A stretch of 64,000 nucleotides of DNA from positions 264,509 to 328,508 of the forward strand of contig NZ_CANMED010000008.1 in NCBI RefSeq assembly GCF_947496855.1. Reading direction: 5' to 3'. Position 1 is the first letter of the stretch; each line of letters starts with the position of its first letter. The position numbers and the translations under genes are program-made. The notes beneath the pieces were generated by a model, which made no database searches, was not told the DNA's origin, and worked only from the letters and a program-made list of their open reading frames with translations. The DNA is from an uncultured Aquimarina sp. Its GTDB lineage: Bacteria > Bacteroidota > Bacteroidia > Flavobacteriales > Flavobacteriaceae. Positions 51,290 to 60,630 of this stretch are shown piece by piece.

Positions 51290-52121
51290 TTATCAAAAAA
51301 GCATTTACTTTTTCATAAAATAATTCTGGTTGATCGAACATAATAAAATGCTTACTATCGGGTATCATTTCTATGGTTTTATCGGATAGCGTAGCATATT
51401 GTTTTTCATAATTTGTTTTTGCCATTTCAATAGTAGGAAAAGCAGCTCCTAAAATTAAAGTTTTTGCGGTAACTTTATCTAGCACTCTTCTAAGATCTAA
51501 TTTTAAAAGATCTGTATATCCATACACATATGTTTCTCTATCGGCTTTTAAGATCCAATTAAGTAAAGTATCTACTTTATCCTTTTTATTCGTCATGTTT
51601 TGAGCCATCATCATGGCAGTTTGTCTAAACTGATCATCATTCATTGCTAACATCTGTTTATTATATGGGGTTTCATACTGAATATGGCTTTCAGGAACGC
51701 CTGGCATCATTAATTCGCGCATACAAGGGATTGAATCTACAAGTATGAGATTCTTTATAGTATCAGGTAAAGCCGCAGCAATATCTATCGCTAGATTCCC
51801 TCCCATACTATGTCCAATAATAGTAACATTCATCAACTCATTTTCTTTAATATAATCAATCAATTCTTTCTTAATCGTATCATACCAGGGCATAGCAATA
51901 GGTGCATTACCATCAAACCCAGCATATGATATTAAGTGATGTTGTTGCTCACCTTGTAGATGAGTGACAGTCTGATCCCAGATTGATCCAGGGTTAGTAA
52001 AACCAGGTAAAAATAAAATCGGACTTCCGTTTCCAGAAACTTCTGCAGAGATAGCAGGAACTTGACTAAAAGTCAAATTAACAATTGTAAATAATAAAAG
52101 GGTAATTTTTAAATTTCTCAT
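51282..52121 (-). CDS. secreted alpha/beta hydrolase
   Basis: 279 residues with a signal peptide (MRNLKITLLLFTIVNLTFSQ). The alpha/beta hydrolase core is complete: ILFLPGFTNPGSIWD (oxyanion strand), VTIIGHSMGGNLAIDIAA (nucleophile Ser in GHSMGG), and PDSKHFIMFDQP (catalytic His). The acid is likely Asp in the region before it. Substrate unknown; esters are typical. It is the first gene of the operon with the ECF sigma factor, which suggests that it processes or destroys a signal connected to that regulon. Confidence 0.85.
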   Translation of the reverse strand: MRNLKITLLLFTIVNLTFSQVPAISAEVSGNGSPILFLPGFTNPGSIWDQTVTHLQGEQQHHLISYAGFDGNAPIAMPWYDTIKKELIDYIKENELMNVTIIGHSMGGNLAIDIAAALPDTIKNLILVDSIPCMRELMMPGVPESHIQYETPYNKQMLAMNDDQFRQTAMMMAQNMTNKKDKVDTLLNWILKADRETYVYGYTDLLKLDLRRVLDKVTAKTLILGAAFPTIEMAKTNYEKQYATLSDKTIEMIPDSKHFIMFDQPELFYEKVNAFLINE

Positions 52122-52272
52122 GATGTTTTGCTTATGATTTCTCCTTTGATGCGAAAGATTACAAATTGTTACACCACACTCTAAAAAATAAAAAAACTTT
52201 ACACTTTAGAGTAGTTTAAGAAGCATCTATCACAATTGACTATAGATATTCAATAATATAATCCACAAAAAA

Positions 52273-52294
52273 AGCCTATCAAAATTGATAGGCT
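52273..52294 (-). terminator. cold-shock gene terminator
   Basis: AGCCTATCAA and TTGATAGGCT pair perfectly around AA; on the minus strand a run of seven T follows. 30 bp after the cold-shock gene stop. Confidence 0.9.
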
Positions 52295-52323
52295 CGTGTT
52301 TTAAAAAAGTTATGTAGTATATA

Positions 52324-52515
52324 TTAAATTACTTTTACATTTACTGCGTTTAAACCCTTTTTACCTTCTTGTAGATCAAATTCAACTTCATCGCCTTCAC
52401 GAATTTCGTCTACTAATCCTGAAATGTGTACAAAATGTTCTTTGTTTGAACCTTCCTCTGTTATGAATCCAAATCCTTTGGCGTCATTGAAGAATTTTAC
52501 TGTTCCTTTGTTCAT
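52324..52515 (-). CDS. cold-shock domain protein
   Basis: 63 residues. The RNA-binding motifs KGFGFIT (RNP1) and HFVHISG (RNP2-like) are those of CspA proteins, which act as RNA chaperones. The ending EGKKGLNAVNVKVI is typical. The 392-bp gap upstream (52516-52907) must hold its leader, which is long in cold-shock genes; no clear promoter could be assigned, and nothing else was seen there. Confidence 0.95.
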   Translation of the reverse strand: MNKGTVKFFNDAKGFGFITEEGSNKEHFVHISGLVDEIREGDEVEFDLQEGKKGLNAVNVKVI

Positions 52516-52907
52516 TGTTAAAATTTAAATTAATTACTTATTGATTTACAAAGATGATGCCAAACATGAGTTTTGATAATTTGTCACATCTTCCTTATGG
52601 TAAAGCTACGAATAATAATTTTATATTGGTTATGGTAATACCATTGATTGTTTGTTAAATTATCATATAATACACTTCATTAATAATAAATTAAATTTCA
52701 AAAACCGAACAATTTATAATACGAATCCCTAATTCCCCATCGCCCAAATAAAATTAAAGAAGGTAACAAAATGGTACTGTCTTTGATATATAAATACTAA
52801 AGTAAATAGGTTGTGAATTGATCACATCTATTTGAAAAACAATAAAATTAACCTAACTTTATTCGTTAACAAGGGAAAATATTACACAAATACAATCTAT
52901 CAAAATC

Positions 52908-53846
52908 ATGAAAAAAACTCCAATTATATTGATCCTATCATTACTTTTTTCTTTTGTTGTAAAAGGACAATCTCCTATTGAAGGGGGATATATACAACTT
53001 ACTATTGATGACTATAATGAGCTTGTAGAGGTTAATCAAGAAAATGAGCTTAATGGCAAATATTATGTAAGAGAATTTAAGGATAAGAAACTCATAGGCA
53101 TTCACAAAATAGAATATAGAAAAGGGAAAAAGCACGGAGAATGGTTGCATTTTCTGATTTTTAGAGAAAGAGGATCCTTAGATTTATCAACAATAGAAAA
53201 TTATGAAGATGATCAGAGAAACGGTTATTATTATAATTCTGACAATAGCTTTACTTTTACTGAAGAAGGAAATTATGAAAAAGGAAAAAAAGAAGGTTTA
53301 TGGTATATTACAAAAGGTGGATCTAAAGAAAAGATTAATTATAAGAATGGAAAAAAGCACGGTGATTATTGGCGTCAGGATGCATCCGGTGTTATTGTGA
53401 AAGGCGCTTATAAAAAAGGAGAGAAACTTGATGATTGGACAATCGAAGACCTTTCTGGAAATATCAAAACAGAAGTAGAAAATACGAGCACTAACTTGAA
53501 TTCTACAACTCCTGCTAGCACTACCGGAATACAAACAATTGAAGGCGAAATTCAGAAACCAGATGGGGCTATTGTACCCATTGCTGTTGTAAAACTACAG
53601 GTATCTGATACTTCCTGCGCATATTCTTTTTCAGATTATGATGGTAAATTCAGTATAGAAATTGATACTAATAACATTACTTCGGATAGTTATTTTGAAA
53701 TAGTTATAGAAGGTTTTCCTAAAAAAACAATTCCTTTTTCCGAATTCTCTAATCAGGATATTATTGTCTTGGAAAAGGGCAGAAAAAAAGTAAGCTATGA
53801 TGAGTATCGTAGTTATTATGAATCTATGAAGGATTGTCATTTGTAA
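52908..53846 (+). CDS. secreted MORN-repeat protein with carboxypeptidase-regulatory-like domain
   Basis: 312 residues with a signal peptide (IILILSLLFSFVVKGQ). Residues about 75-185 contain MORN/YwqK-like turns: YRKGKKHGEWLHF, NYEKGKKEGLWYI, YKNGKKHGDYWRQ, YKKGEKLDDWTIE. A linker rich in Ser/Thr leads to a CarboxypepD_reg-like beta domain (GEIQKPDGAIVPIAVVKLQ, DYDGKFSIEID). Probably a surface protein of unknown role. A second MORN lipoprotein is encoded at 62082-62735. Confidence 0.7.
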   Translation: MKKTPIILILSLLFSFVVKGQSPIEGGYIQLTIDDYNELVEVNQENELNGKYYVREFKDKKLIGIHKIEYRKGKKHGEWLHFLIFRERGSLDLSTIENYEDDQRNGYYYNSDNSFTFTEEGNYEKGKKEGLWYITKGGSKEKINYKNGKKHGDYWRQDASGVIVKGAYKKGEKLDDWTIEDLSGNIKTEVENTSTNLNSTTPASTTGIQTIEGEIQKPDGAIVPIAVVKLQVSDTSCAYSFSDYDGKFSIEIDTNNITSDSYFEIVIEGFPKKTIPFSEFSNQDIIVLEKGRKKVSYDEYRSYYESMKDCHL

Positions 53847-54121
53847 GCTCTAGAAAGACATTTTTTGTTATACATTCTGAAATAAGGATAACTAATCCAT
53901 TTAGTAGAAACAACAGCGCGGTAGGGTATCACCTACAATTAAGCGTTATATACTAAAGGGAATGTTATGATATTTTTAAAAACACATTTAAGATTCAGTT
54001 TTAAACTGGTAATGAATTTTCTAAGAGAATTACCTTCTTCTTGCGGGTATGCCATGCGAAAATAATTTTTATGATAAGCTACTCTATGAGGAACTTCATC
54101 ATATTATCGAATCAAAAAATG
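53847..54121. other. intergenic region without recognisable gene
   Basis: A 275-bp A/T-rich stretch between the convergent MORN and PLP-enzyme genes (366 bp with the hairpin and tail). No ORF, RNA or repeat was recognised. Confidence 0.5.
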
Positions 54122-54149
54122 GCCTCTGTTAAATTAAATAACAGAGGCT
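54122..54149 (-). terminator. terminator of the purine catabolism operon
   Basis: GCCTCTGTTA and TAACAGAGGC pair perfectly around AATTAAAT. 64 bp after the stop of the PLP-enzyme gene on the minus strand. Confidence 0.75.
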
Positions 54150-54212
54150 AAATTCTAATTATTTGACACATACTATCATGAAAATCTCAGAAAAGCTATA
54201 ACCTCCTGATGA

Positions 54213-56042
54213 TTAAATTTTTTCAACAAAATCCGAAAAAACTTTTTTGTGAAGTTCAAGGTTCATATTAGGAGAAAGTGCCACACGGGCTATATAATCT
54301 TTATCTCCTTCTTTAGTTGTCCCTTGAGTAGATGTTGCTGGTATTGTCCAATAACATCCTTTTAGCTGACCATAACTCACGCAGTATTTACTTTCATTGG
54401 GAATTTCTGTGATCATCAAATTGATTAATTTATGATTTAATGCTCGCTTATAAGATTCTTTTTCTTCATCAGTAGTACCTTTAGTTGGAAGATCTAATGA
54501 AAATACCGATGGAGTAAATCCTTGCTTTGCCAATGCTGACGAAACAAAATTGATTTTCGCCTCTGGTAAAATATCATGGATAAAATTCACATATTCACGT
54601 GTATTCTTATAGGCATCATTAATTCTTTGATTCATTGAAGGCAACTGCTTGGCTAATATCTCATATTGTAGCGCTGTTGCCTCATTATCACAAAGATCTA
54701 GGTGTAATCCTATTTTCTCCATTAAGAGGTCTGTTTTTTTATTCCCTACAACATAGCCAGCCGTGCATTGTCCTCCACTTGGAAATTTTGATCCACTAGC
54801 GTACGAAATAGCACGAACCGTCGAGAGTATTTCTCCTTCACCCAAAAAGAGCACATTAGGACAAAATGTTTGATCTAAAATAAAAACAGGATCAATAGCA
54901 ACTTCACCTTTACTCGTTTTACGTACTTTACTTAAAACATTTTTTAATTGTATTAGATCTGGAACTTCAACTCTAGGATTTGTTGGGATTTCAGCAATGA
55001 TATAAGGGATTGCATCTTCGTTAGCAATTTTATCCAAAACTATATCTATACTCTGCACCATATCATTATCACCATCTACTGGTAAGTCCATCACTTCGAC
55101 ATTATCAATACTAGCTGCAACTCGTCTTGCTTGATCATTTGTACCACCATAACAATTTGGCGGGACAACAAATTTGATAGCCTTTCCTGTATGCTTTTCT
55201 AATGCATCATGAACTAACCCCATCATAATAGCATACTGAATAGATAGGCCACTAGAACCAACTAGTGGTTTTATATTGGTACCAGTAATTGATTCAATTG
55301 AATCTAAGACACGTGTTTTGTTTGTCTCGATAGCACTCTTTTCTGTATCAAAAGAAGACTTATTTATTAGCGCATGTAATGCCATAAGACAATTGGCTGG
55401 TGTCATAGCAATAGTTTCTCTTCTTCTTACATGTTGAATTTCTGAGATGTAATTTTCATGTTTTTCGCCATTTACTAATAAAACACTTCCTAAACCATCA
55501 TAAACATTGATAAAAAAATCAATATTTGGATGAAGATCCATAGTAGTAATTTCATCTTGCTCAGAAATTAGAATGGTACTCCCGTTAAACTCAGGAATAG
55601 CTGATACTTCCTCTACATGCTTTAAATCAAATTTATAACCATAAACATTCTTTAATATTTCGGCATTAAAGAAATGAGGTAATTTATCCGTATAAATGAT
55701 TTGGGTATTTTTATTATCAAATAAATTTTTCCTTAGAATTGCCAACACAGGAATTGTCTTTGAAGAAAAACTAATTACACTTTCTGATTTTAGATAATGT
55801 AAGTTAGCAATTCCCCATTCTAGTACACAAGATAATGGATGACCTAATCTAATATAGTCGTAGGCAGTTGGTAATTCAGTTAGTGCGGATGATTTAGAAT
55901 TATTATTATCAAATAAGATTTCAAATTGTTCTAAAAATTGAGTTTTAGCCAATTTTTCATCATAAATATCTAGTCGATGAGTAGTTAGATTCAACCAGTC
56001 AGTTGGCATGTTATCTAGTACATCTTTAATATAATTTAGCAT
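54213..56042 (-). CDS. large PLP-dependent enzyme, Cys/Met-metabolism type
   Basis: About 609 residues from ATG 56040-56042 (an ATG five codons earlier is possible). Fold type I signs: GSSGLSIQYAIMMGLVHDA, AEIPTNPRVEVPDL, IDPVFILDQTF (the Asp that binds PLP) and RAISYASGSKFPSGGQCTAG with the PLP lysine in SGSK. It resembles cystathionine gamma-synthase/lyase relatives, but is about 200 residues longer at the N-terminus. Substrate unknown. It follows guaD by 181 bp. Confidence 0.75.
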   Translation of the reverse strand: MLNYIKDVLDNMPTDWLNLTTHRLDIYDEKLAKTQFLEQFEILFDNNNSKSSALTELPTAYDYIRLGHPLSCVLEWGIANLHYLKSESVISFSSKTIPVLAILRKNLFDNKNTQIIYTDKLPHFFNAEILKNVYGYKFDLKHVEEVSAIPEFNGSTILISEQDEITTMDLHPNIDFFINVYDGLGSVLLVNGEKHENYISEIQHVRRRETIAMTPANCLMALHALINKSSFDTEKSAIETNKTRVLDSIESITGTNIKPLVGSSGLSIQYAIMMGLVHDALEKHTGKAIKFVVPPNCYGGTNDQARRVAASIDNVEVMDLPVDGDNDMVQSIDIVLDKIANEDAIPYIIAEIPTNPRVEVPDLIQLKNVLSKVRKTSKGEVAIDPVFILDQTFCPNVLFLGEGEILSTVRAISYASGSKFPSGGQCTAGYVVGNKKTDLLMEKIGLHLDLCDNEATALQYEILAKQLPSMNQRINDAYKNTREYVNFIHDILPEAKINFVSSALAKQGFTPSVFSLDLPTKGTTDEEKESYKRALNHKLINLMITEIPNESKYCVSYGQLKGCYWTIPATSTQGTTKEGDKDYIARVALSPNMNLELHKKVFSDFVEKI

Positions 56043-56223
56043 TTTATTTACTTCCATAACTTTCACCTTTAGATAGGCTGTCAATATACATTAATTAGGC
56101 TTTTTTTTTAAGCGTTGCTTAACTCTTTGTTAGCGTTTCATATAGTACAACACCGAACAATAAATCTGTCGGTTTTGGAAATATTTCTTACACTAATCCT
56201 TGAGTTAAACCTTTAAAATTTCA

Positions 56224-56736
56224 TCAATATTCAGTCCTGTCAGTTTTCGAATCCCATTTTCTAAAAACTTTTAACGCTTCATCACGTAGTCCATTAGTAA
56301 ACTCTATTTGTCTATTATCAATACCTACCGCGATCTCATCATAAATTAATTGATCATCAAACTCTATATCAGCCGCATCTTCACGTGTACAACCGTAAAA
56401 AACTTTTTTAGGTCTTGCCCAATAAATGGCTCCCAGACACATAGGACAGGGTTCGCAGGAGGTATAAATAATGCAATCTTCTAACTGAAAAGTGTTTAAT
56501 TTTTTACAAGCTGTACGGATGGCATCTACTTCGGCGTGAGCCGTTGGATCATTTTGTGATGTAACTTTATTACATCCTTCCGCGATTATTTCTCCATTCT
56601 TTACAATCACCGCTCCAAAAGGACCTCCAGTATTAGTATCCATACCATTTTCTGCAAGTTCAATTGCACGCCTCATAAATTTCTTATCCTCTTCTGTCAT
56701 TTCTATTAATTTATTGTTTTTCATTTGTCTCTTCAA
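56224..56736 (-). CDS. guaD: guanine deaminase (CDA superfamily)
   Basis: 170 residues. The zinc site is PTAHAEVDAIRTACK and YTSCEPCPMCLGAIYWARP; NTGGPFGAVIVKNGEIIAEGCN and KKVFYGCTREDAADIEFDD match Bacillus GuaD closely. It converts guanine to xanthine, the substrate of the dehydrogenase encoded upstream in the same operon. The start may be at ATG codon 5 or 13. Confidence 0.88.
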   Translation of the reverse strand: MKRQMKNNKLIEMTEEDKKFMRRAIELAENGMDTNTGGPFGAVIVKNGEIIAEGCNKVTSQNDPTAHAEVDAIRTACKKLNTFQLEDCIIYTSCEPCPMCLGAIYWARPKKVFYGCTREDAADIEFDDQLIYDEIAVGIDNRQIEFTNGLRDEALKVFRKWDSKTDRTEY

Positions 56737-56792
56737 CCGCGAATTAAAATCGGATAGAAATGTATCTTTTTTAGATTAAGAAACAAAATATA

Positions 56793-57743
56793 TTATTGAT
56801 TCGTGTTTTTGACTTTAATAACCTCAGCAGCAATACTTACTGCTATTTCATGAGGAGTCTGGCTTTTTATAGCTAGTCCTATAGGGGCGTGTACGGTGTC
56901 TAATTGAGCCATTGTAATATCTTCTTTTTGTAAAACCTCCCACATTGTTTCCAATTTTGCAGTGCTTCCGAGTACACCTATATATGCGTAGTTATTGCTA
57001 ATAAGTTTGCTCAGTACTAATTTATCATCAGTGTATTTATTGGTCATGATTGCAACATAACTCTCTGAACCTGCTGAAATGTAATTCGCTATTTCATTAA
57101 AATCAATTATTAATTTTTGGTGTGCACTTGTGTTTAATTCAATCGTATTTAGATGTTCTCGATTGTCAAAAACCACCACATGAAATCCAAGATCAACAAA
57201 TAATTCGGAAACTGCAACACTTACATGTCCTCCACCAACGATATATAGTGTACTTCTAAATCCTATATATTCTTTAAAAAACCAATCTTGAGATGAATTG
57301 ATCTTGTATTCGAATTTATCTTCTAGTAACTCATTAGAAAAATCGATTAAAGAAGTTGATAATGTTAATGTTCCCTTGGCATTAGCCTGCAAACAATCCA
57401 AAACTCCTTCAATAACTGAGACATGACTTGTATCTAAAGGATAAAAGACAACAGTCTGCTCTCCGGAGCAAATCATTCCGGAGCCATCTTGCTTGTGACC
57501 TTGATGTATTTGTTTTTTCAAGAATATTTTCAAATCACCATCTCGCAGCAATTTTTTCGCCTCTTCGACCAACGAAAATTCCATCACACCGCCACCAATA
57601 GAACCAAAAATAAAATCATCTTCAGCTACTAACATTTTAAATCCTTTTCTACCCGGAGAACTACCAATATTTTCTATAACGGTTAGTAGATATACGTTTT
57701 GATTATCTTGTAATTTTGATAAAAGATGTTGCCAGAACTTCAT
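56793..57743 (-). CDS. xdhC: XdhC-family molybdenum cofactor chaperone
   Basis: 316 residues. N-terminal XdhC domain (ENIGSSPGRKGFKMLV, FGSIGGGVMEF, the conserved Cys in GMICSGEQTVVF) and C-terminal Rossmann domain (LYIVGGGHVSVAVSELFVDLG, YAYIGVLGSTAK, HAPIGLAIKSQTPHEIAVSI). Such proteins bind Moco, help its sulfuration and insert it into xanthine dehydrogenase. It fits the xdhAB genes upstream. Confidence 0.92.
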   Translation of the reverse strand: MKFWQHLLSKLQDNQNVYLLTVIENIGSSPGRKGFKMLVAEDDFIFGSIGGGVMEFSLVEEAKKLLRDGDLKIFLKKQIHQGHKQDGSGMICSGEQTVVFYPLDTSHVSVIEGVLDCLQANAKGTLTLSTSLIDFSNELLEDKFEYKINSSQDWFFKEYIGFRSTLYIVGGGHVSVAVSELFVDLGFHVVVFDNREHLNTIELNTSAHQKLIIDFNEIANYISAGSESYVAIMTNKYTDDKLVLSKLISNNYAYIGVLGSTAKLETMWEVLQKEDITMAQLDTVHAPIGLAIKSQTPHEIAVSIAAEVIKVKNTNQ

Positions 57744-57859
57744 ACATTTTATTAAGAAGTGATTTATATTTTTTTCAATTTGTAATAAAAATGCCTTTTT
57801 CTACTCAATTTTTGTCTTTTCTTACTTCATAGCCCAACTGTGAAGTTAAAAAAACACTT

Positions 57860-58360
57860 CTAATTAAAAATAACTTCACTTAATGCATAATAAATAGCCA
57901 TTAAAGCAGAGAAGATAGCACTCGCCAGAAATCGCCAATGTAAGTTTACCTTATTCTGAATTAAATAATTAGCTACAAAGGATATAGGGATATTGACCAA
58001 AAATGACAATCCTGCTATTTTTAGCAAATTTAAGTCGATTTGATTAAAATTTCCTGAGAAAATTTTGATAAATAACAAATGACGAGCAATCCATAACGGA
58101 TTAAAATAAAGTATCGCTAATCCTGTTTTAAGAAGTGTTTTTTTTGTTCCTATTATATTCTTTGTTCTAACCTCTATCCAAGCAAAATAATTTGGAATTT
58201 CTAAAGCATATAATGTCGCTCCTAATAGGATCATCCCTACCAGTCTATATATGGAAAATTCTCCTAATAACATTGAAGCGATCAAATCCCCTGAACTATA
58301 AATAATAGCCCCTCTTAGGATATTAACTTTGGTGTATTGCAGTTTTATGGTTTTGCTCAA
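57860..58360 (-). CDS. membrane protein of the xdh operon, function unknown
   Basis: 166 residues with four to five predicted membrane segments (about 15-33, 37-55, 77-97, 109-130, 140-160). PLWIARHLLF and NIPISFVANYLIQNKV recall Mpv17-like small membrane proteins, without proof. It lies 5 bp after xdhB and before xdhC, so it is part of the operon; a link with purine transport or enzyme anchoring is only positional. Confidence 0.65.
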   Translation of the reverse strand: MSKTIKLQYTKVNILRGAIIYSSGDLIASMLLGEFSIYRLVGMILLGATLYALEIPNYFAWIEVRTKNIIGTKKTLLKTGLAILYFNPLWIARHLLFIKIFSGNFNQIDLNLLKIAGLSFLVNIPISFVANYLIQNKVNLHWRFLASAIFSALMAIYYALSEVIFN

Positions 58361-58365
58361 GGCTA

Positions 58366-60630
58366 TTACTTTTCGTACAATCCTATTAATACTTTTTCTG
58401 GTGTAAACGGCGAGTCAAACTTTGGTTTATAATTTTTATTGAATGCTTTTACGGCCTGTTGGATAGCAAAATATGCACCTATCCCATACATTAAAGGAGG
58501 TTCGCCAACGGCTTTGGATTTATGGATCGCCATATCATTTCCTTCCGTTTTTGCTGGTATAGTTTCGATTATTTTTGGTGCCGAAAATATGTCTGGCACC
58601 TTATAAGTTGACAATGCGTTTGACAATAATCGTCCATCGTTATTATATGAAATTTCCTCCATAGTCATCCATCCAATTCCTTGTGCGAGCGCACCTTCTA
58701 CCTGACCAATATCTACACCTAGATTCATGCTTTTTCCGAAATCGTGTACAATTTTTACAGCGTCTATTTCATAGGTTCCTCTTAGACAATCAAGGGTAAT
58801 TGAGGTAATTGCAGTGCCATAAACGTGATATGCAAAAGGATGTCCTTTTTCTTTTGTTTTATCAAAATGGATGGTAGGTGTTGCATAATGCGCATTTTCT
58901 GATAAAGCAATTCGTTCTGCCATGGCCTGAGCTATAATCGCTTCCCAAGTTATATTTGATTTTTTACCGTCTACAAAAACATAATCTTCTCGAAAAGAAA
59001 TTTTAGACGTCTGTGCTGCTAACATTCTAGCAGCTACTTTTGTCAATCTTTCTATTAATGCAGTACATGCCTTTAATACAGCTTTTCCATTTAAATCTGC
59101 TGTAGCACTTGCTGCAGATGGAGAGGTATTCGCAACACGAGTCGTATTGGTTGTTTCTAATTTTACTTTATTTGCAGAAATACCTAATGCATTTTGAGCA
59201 ACTTGTAACATTTTTGTATTAACACTCTGTCCCATTTCTACCGCTCCTGTACTCACACCAATGCTACCATCCTGGTAGATATGAATCAACGCTCTTGCAT
59301 GATTCATCATTGTATTGGTAAACGAAATCCCGAAGGTAACTGGCATTAAAGAAATTCCTTTTTTGGAATGAGCATTATTAGCATTAAAGTCAATAATTTC
59401 TTTCTCTAGTGCATCAAGCTCAAACTTTTCTTTTGCAGCAAACCAGGTATTTTGAGCTTCAACTTTGGTGGCGATTTGCCCGTAAGAGAATTCATCATTT
59501 TCTGCTAGTAAATTAGCTTCCTGAATTTTCCGTCTGTCAATCCCCATTTCATCTGCTGCTTTGGCAATAGCAGATTCAATAACAAACATTCCTTGAGGAC
59601 CACCAAAACCTCTAAATGCCGTATTGGGCGGTAAGTTTGTTTTACAACTATACACTGTTGTACTAACATTAGGAACAAAATAACTGTTAGTGGCATGAAA
59701 TAATGTTCTCTCAGCTATTGCAGGTGATAAGTCTGCTGCTGCTCCAGAGTTCTGTAAAAATTCTGCTTCAAAAGCAATTATTTTTAAACTCTTATCGAGC
59801 CCTATTTTAAAAAAAGAGGAATACGGATGACGCTTTCCTGTCATACGCATATCGTCATGACGGTTTAGGATGTATTTTACAGGTTTATTTAAATATTGTA
59901 CGGCAACTGCCGCCATAACAGACCAAGGTGTAGCTTGATCTTCTTTACCTCCAAACCCTCCACCTAATCGGATAACATCTATTTCTATCTTATGCATAGG
60001 TACTCCCAAAACCTTAGCAGCGGTTTTTTGAACTGCTGTCGGGCCTTGTGTAGATGATGTAATCTTTATACTTCCATTTTCTTGGGGAACAGCATAACAA
60101 CCTTGTGTTTCTAGATATAGGTGTTCTTGACCATTAGAAAACGTTTCCCCTTCTATTACATAATCACAATCCAAAAAAGCAGCATCTGTATCTCCTAACG
60201 TAAAGGAACGTGGTGCATTGATAAAACTTTGTTTTTCTTTAGCTTCTTTTGCGGTGGTAATTACAGGTAATTCTTCAATTTCTATTTCAATAAGCAGACG
60301 TGCTTTTTTTGCAATGGCTTCAGATTCTGCAACGATAAATGCGATTGGTTGTCCCCAAAAATGAACTTCATCTTCTGCCCACAAAGGCTCATCTGGAATA
60401 ATTCCACCGATTTGATTTTCACCCAAAATATCTTTGTATGTGAAAACTTTCACAACACCTTCTACTTGTTCTGCTTTGGTATAGTCTACATGTTTTATTT
60501 TCCCGTGTGCTTTTGATGAATCGAATACCAGTCCATACAACGTATCTTGTCTGGTTATCAAATCATCTACAAATAATGATTCTCCTCGTACATGCGTAAA
60601 ACTGTCAATATTTTTCATTGTCTTCATCAT
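58366..60630 (-). CDS. xdhB: xanthine dehydrogenase molybdopterin-binding subunit
   Basis: 754 residues. Mo-site signatures are complete: RLGGGFGGKEDQA, TAFRGFGGPQGMF (substrate-binding Arg), GVSTGAVEMGQSVNTK and KAVGEPPLMYGIG with the catalytic Glu. It hydroxylates hypoxanthine and xanthine to uric acid with XdhA. The gene overlaps xdhA by 4 bp. Confidence 0.95.
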   Translation of the reverse strand: MMKTMKNIDSFTHVRGESLFVDDLITRQDTLYGLVFDSSKAHGKIKHVDYTKAEQVEGVVKVFTYKDILGENQIGGIIPDEPLWAEDEVHFWGQPIAFIVAESEAIAKKARLLIEIEIEELPVITTAKEAKEKQSFINAPRSFTLGDTDAAFLDCDYVIEGETFSNGQEHLYLETQGCYAVPQENGSIKITSSTQGPTAVQKTAAKVLGVPMHKIEIDVIRLGGGFGGKEDQATPWSVMAAVAVQYLNKPVKYILNRHDDMRMTGKRHPYSSFFKIGLDKSLKIIAFEAEFLQNSGAAADLSPAIAERTLFHATNSYFVPNVSTTVYSCKTNLPPNTAFRGFGGPQGMFVIESAIAKAADEMGIDRRKIQEANLLAENDEFSYGQIATKVEAQNTWFAAKEKFELDALEKEIIDFNANNAHSKKGISLMPVTFGISFTNTMMNHARALIHIYQDGSIGVSTGAVEMGQSVNTKMLQVAQNALGISANKVKLETTNTTRVANTSPSAASATADLNGKAVLKACTALIERLTKVAARMLAAQTSKISFREDYVFVDGKKSNITWEAIIAQAMAERIALSENAHYATPTIHFDKTKEKGHPFAYHVYGTAITSITLDCLRGTYEIDAVKIVHDFGKSMNLGVDIGQVEGALAQGIGWMTMEEISYNNDGRLLSNALSTYKVPDIFSAPKIIETIPAKTEGNDMAIHKSKAVGEPPLMYGIGAYFAIQQAVKAFNKNYKPKFDSPFTPEKVLIGLYEK

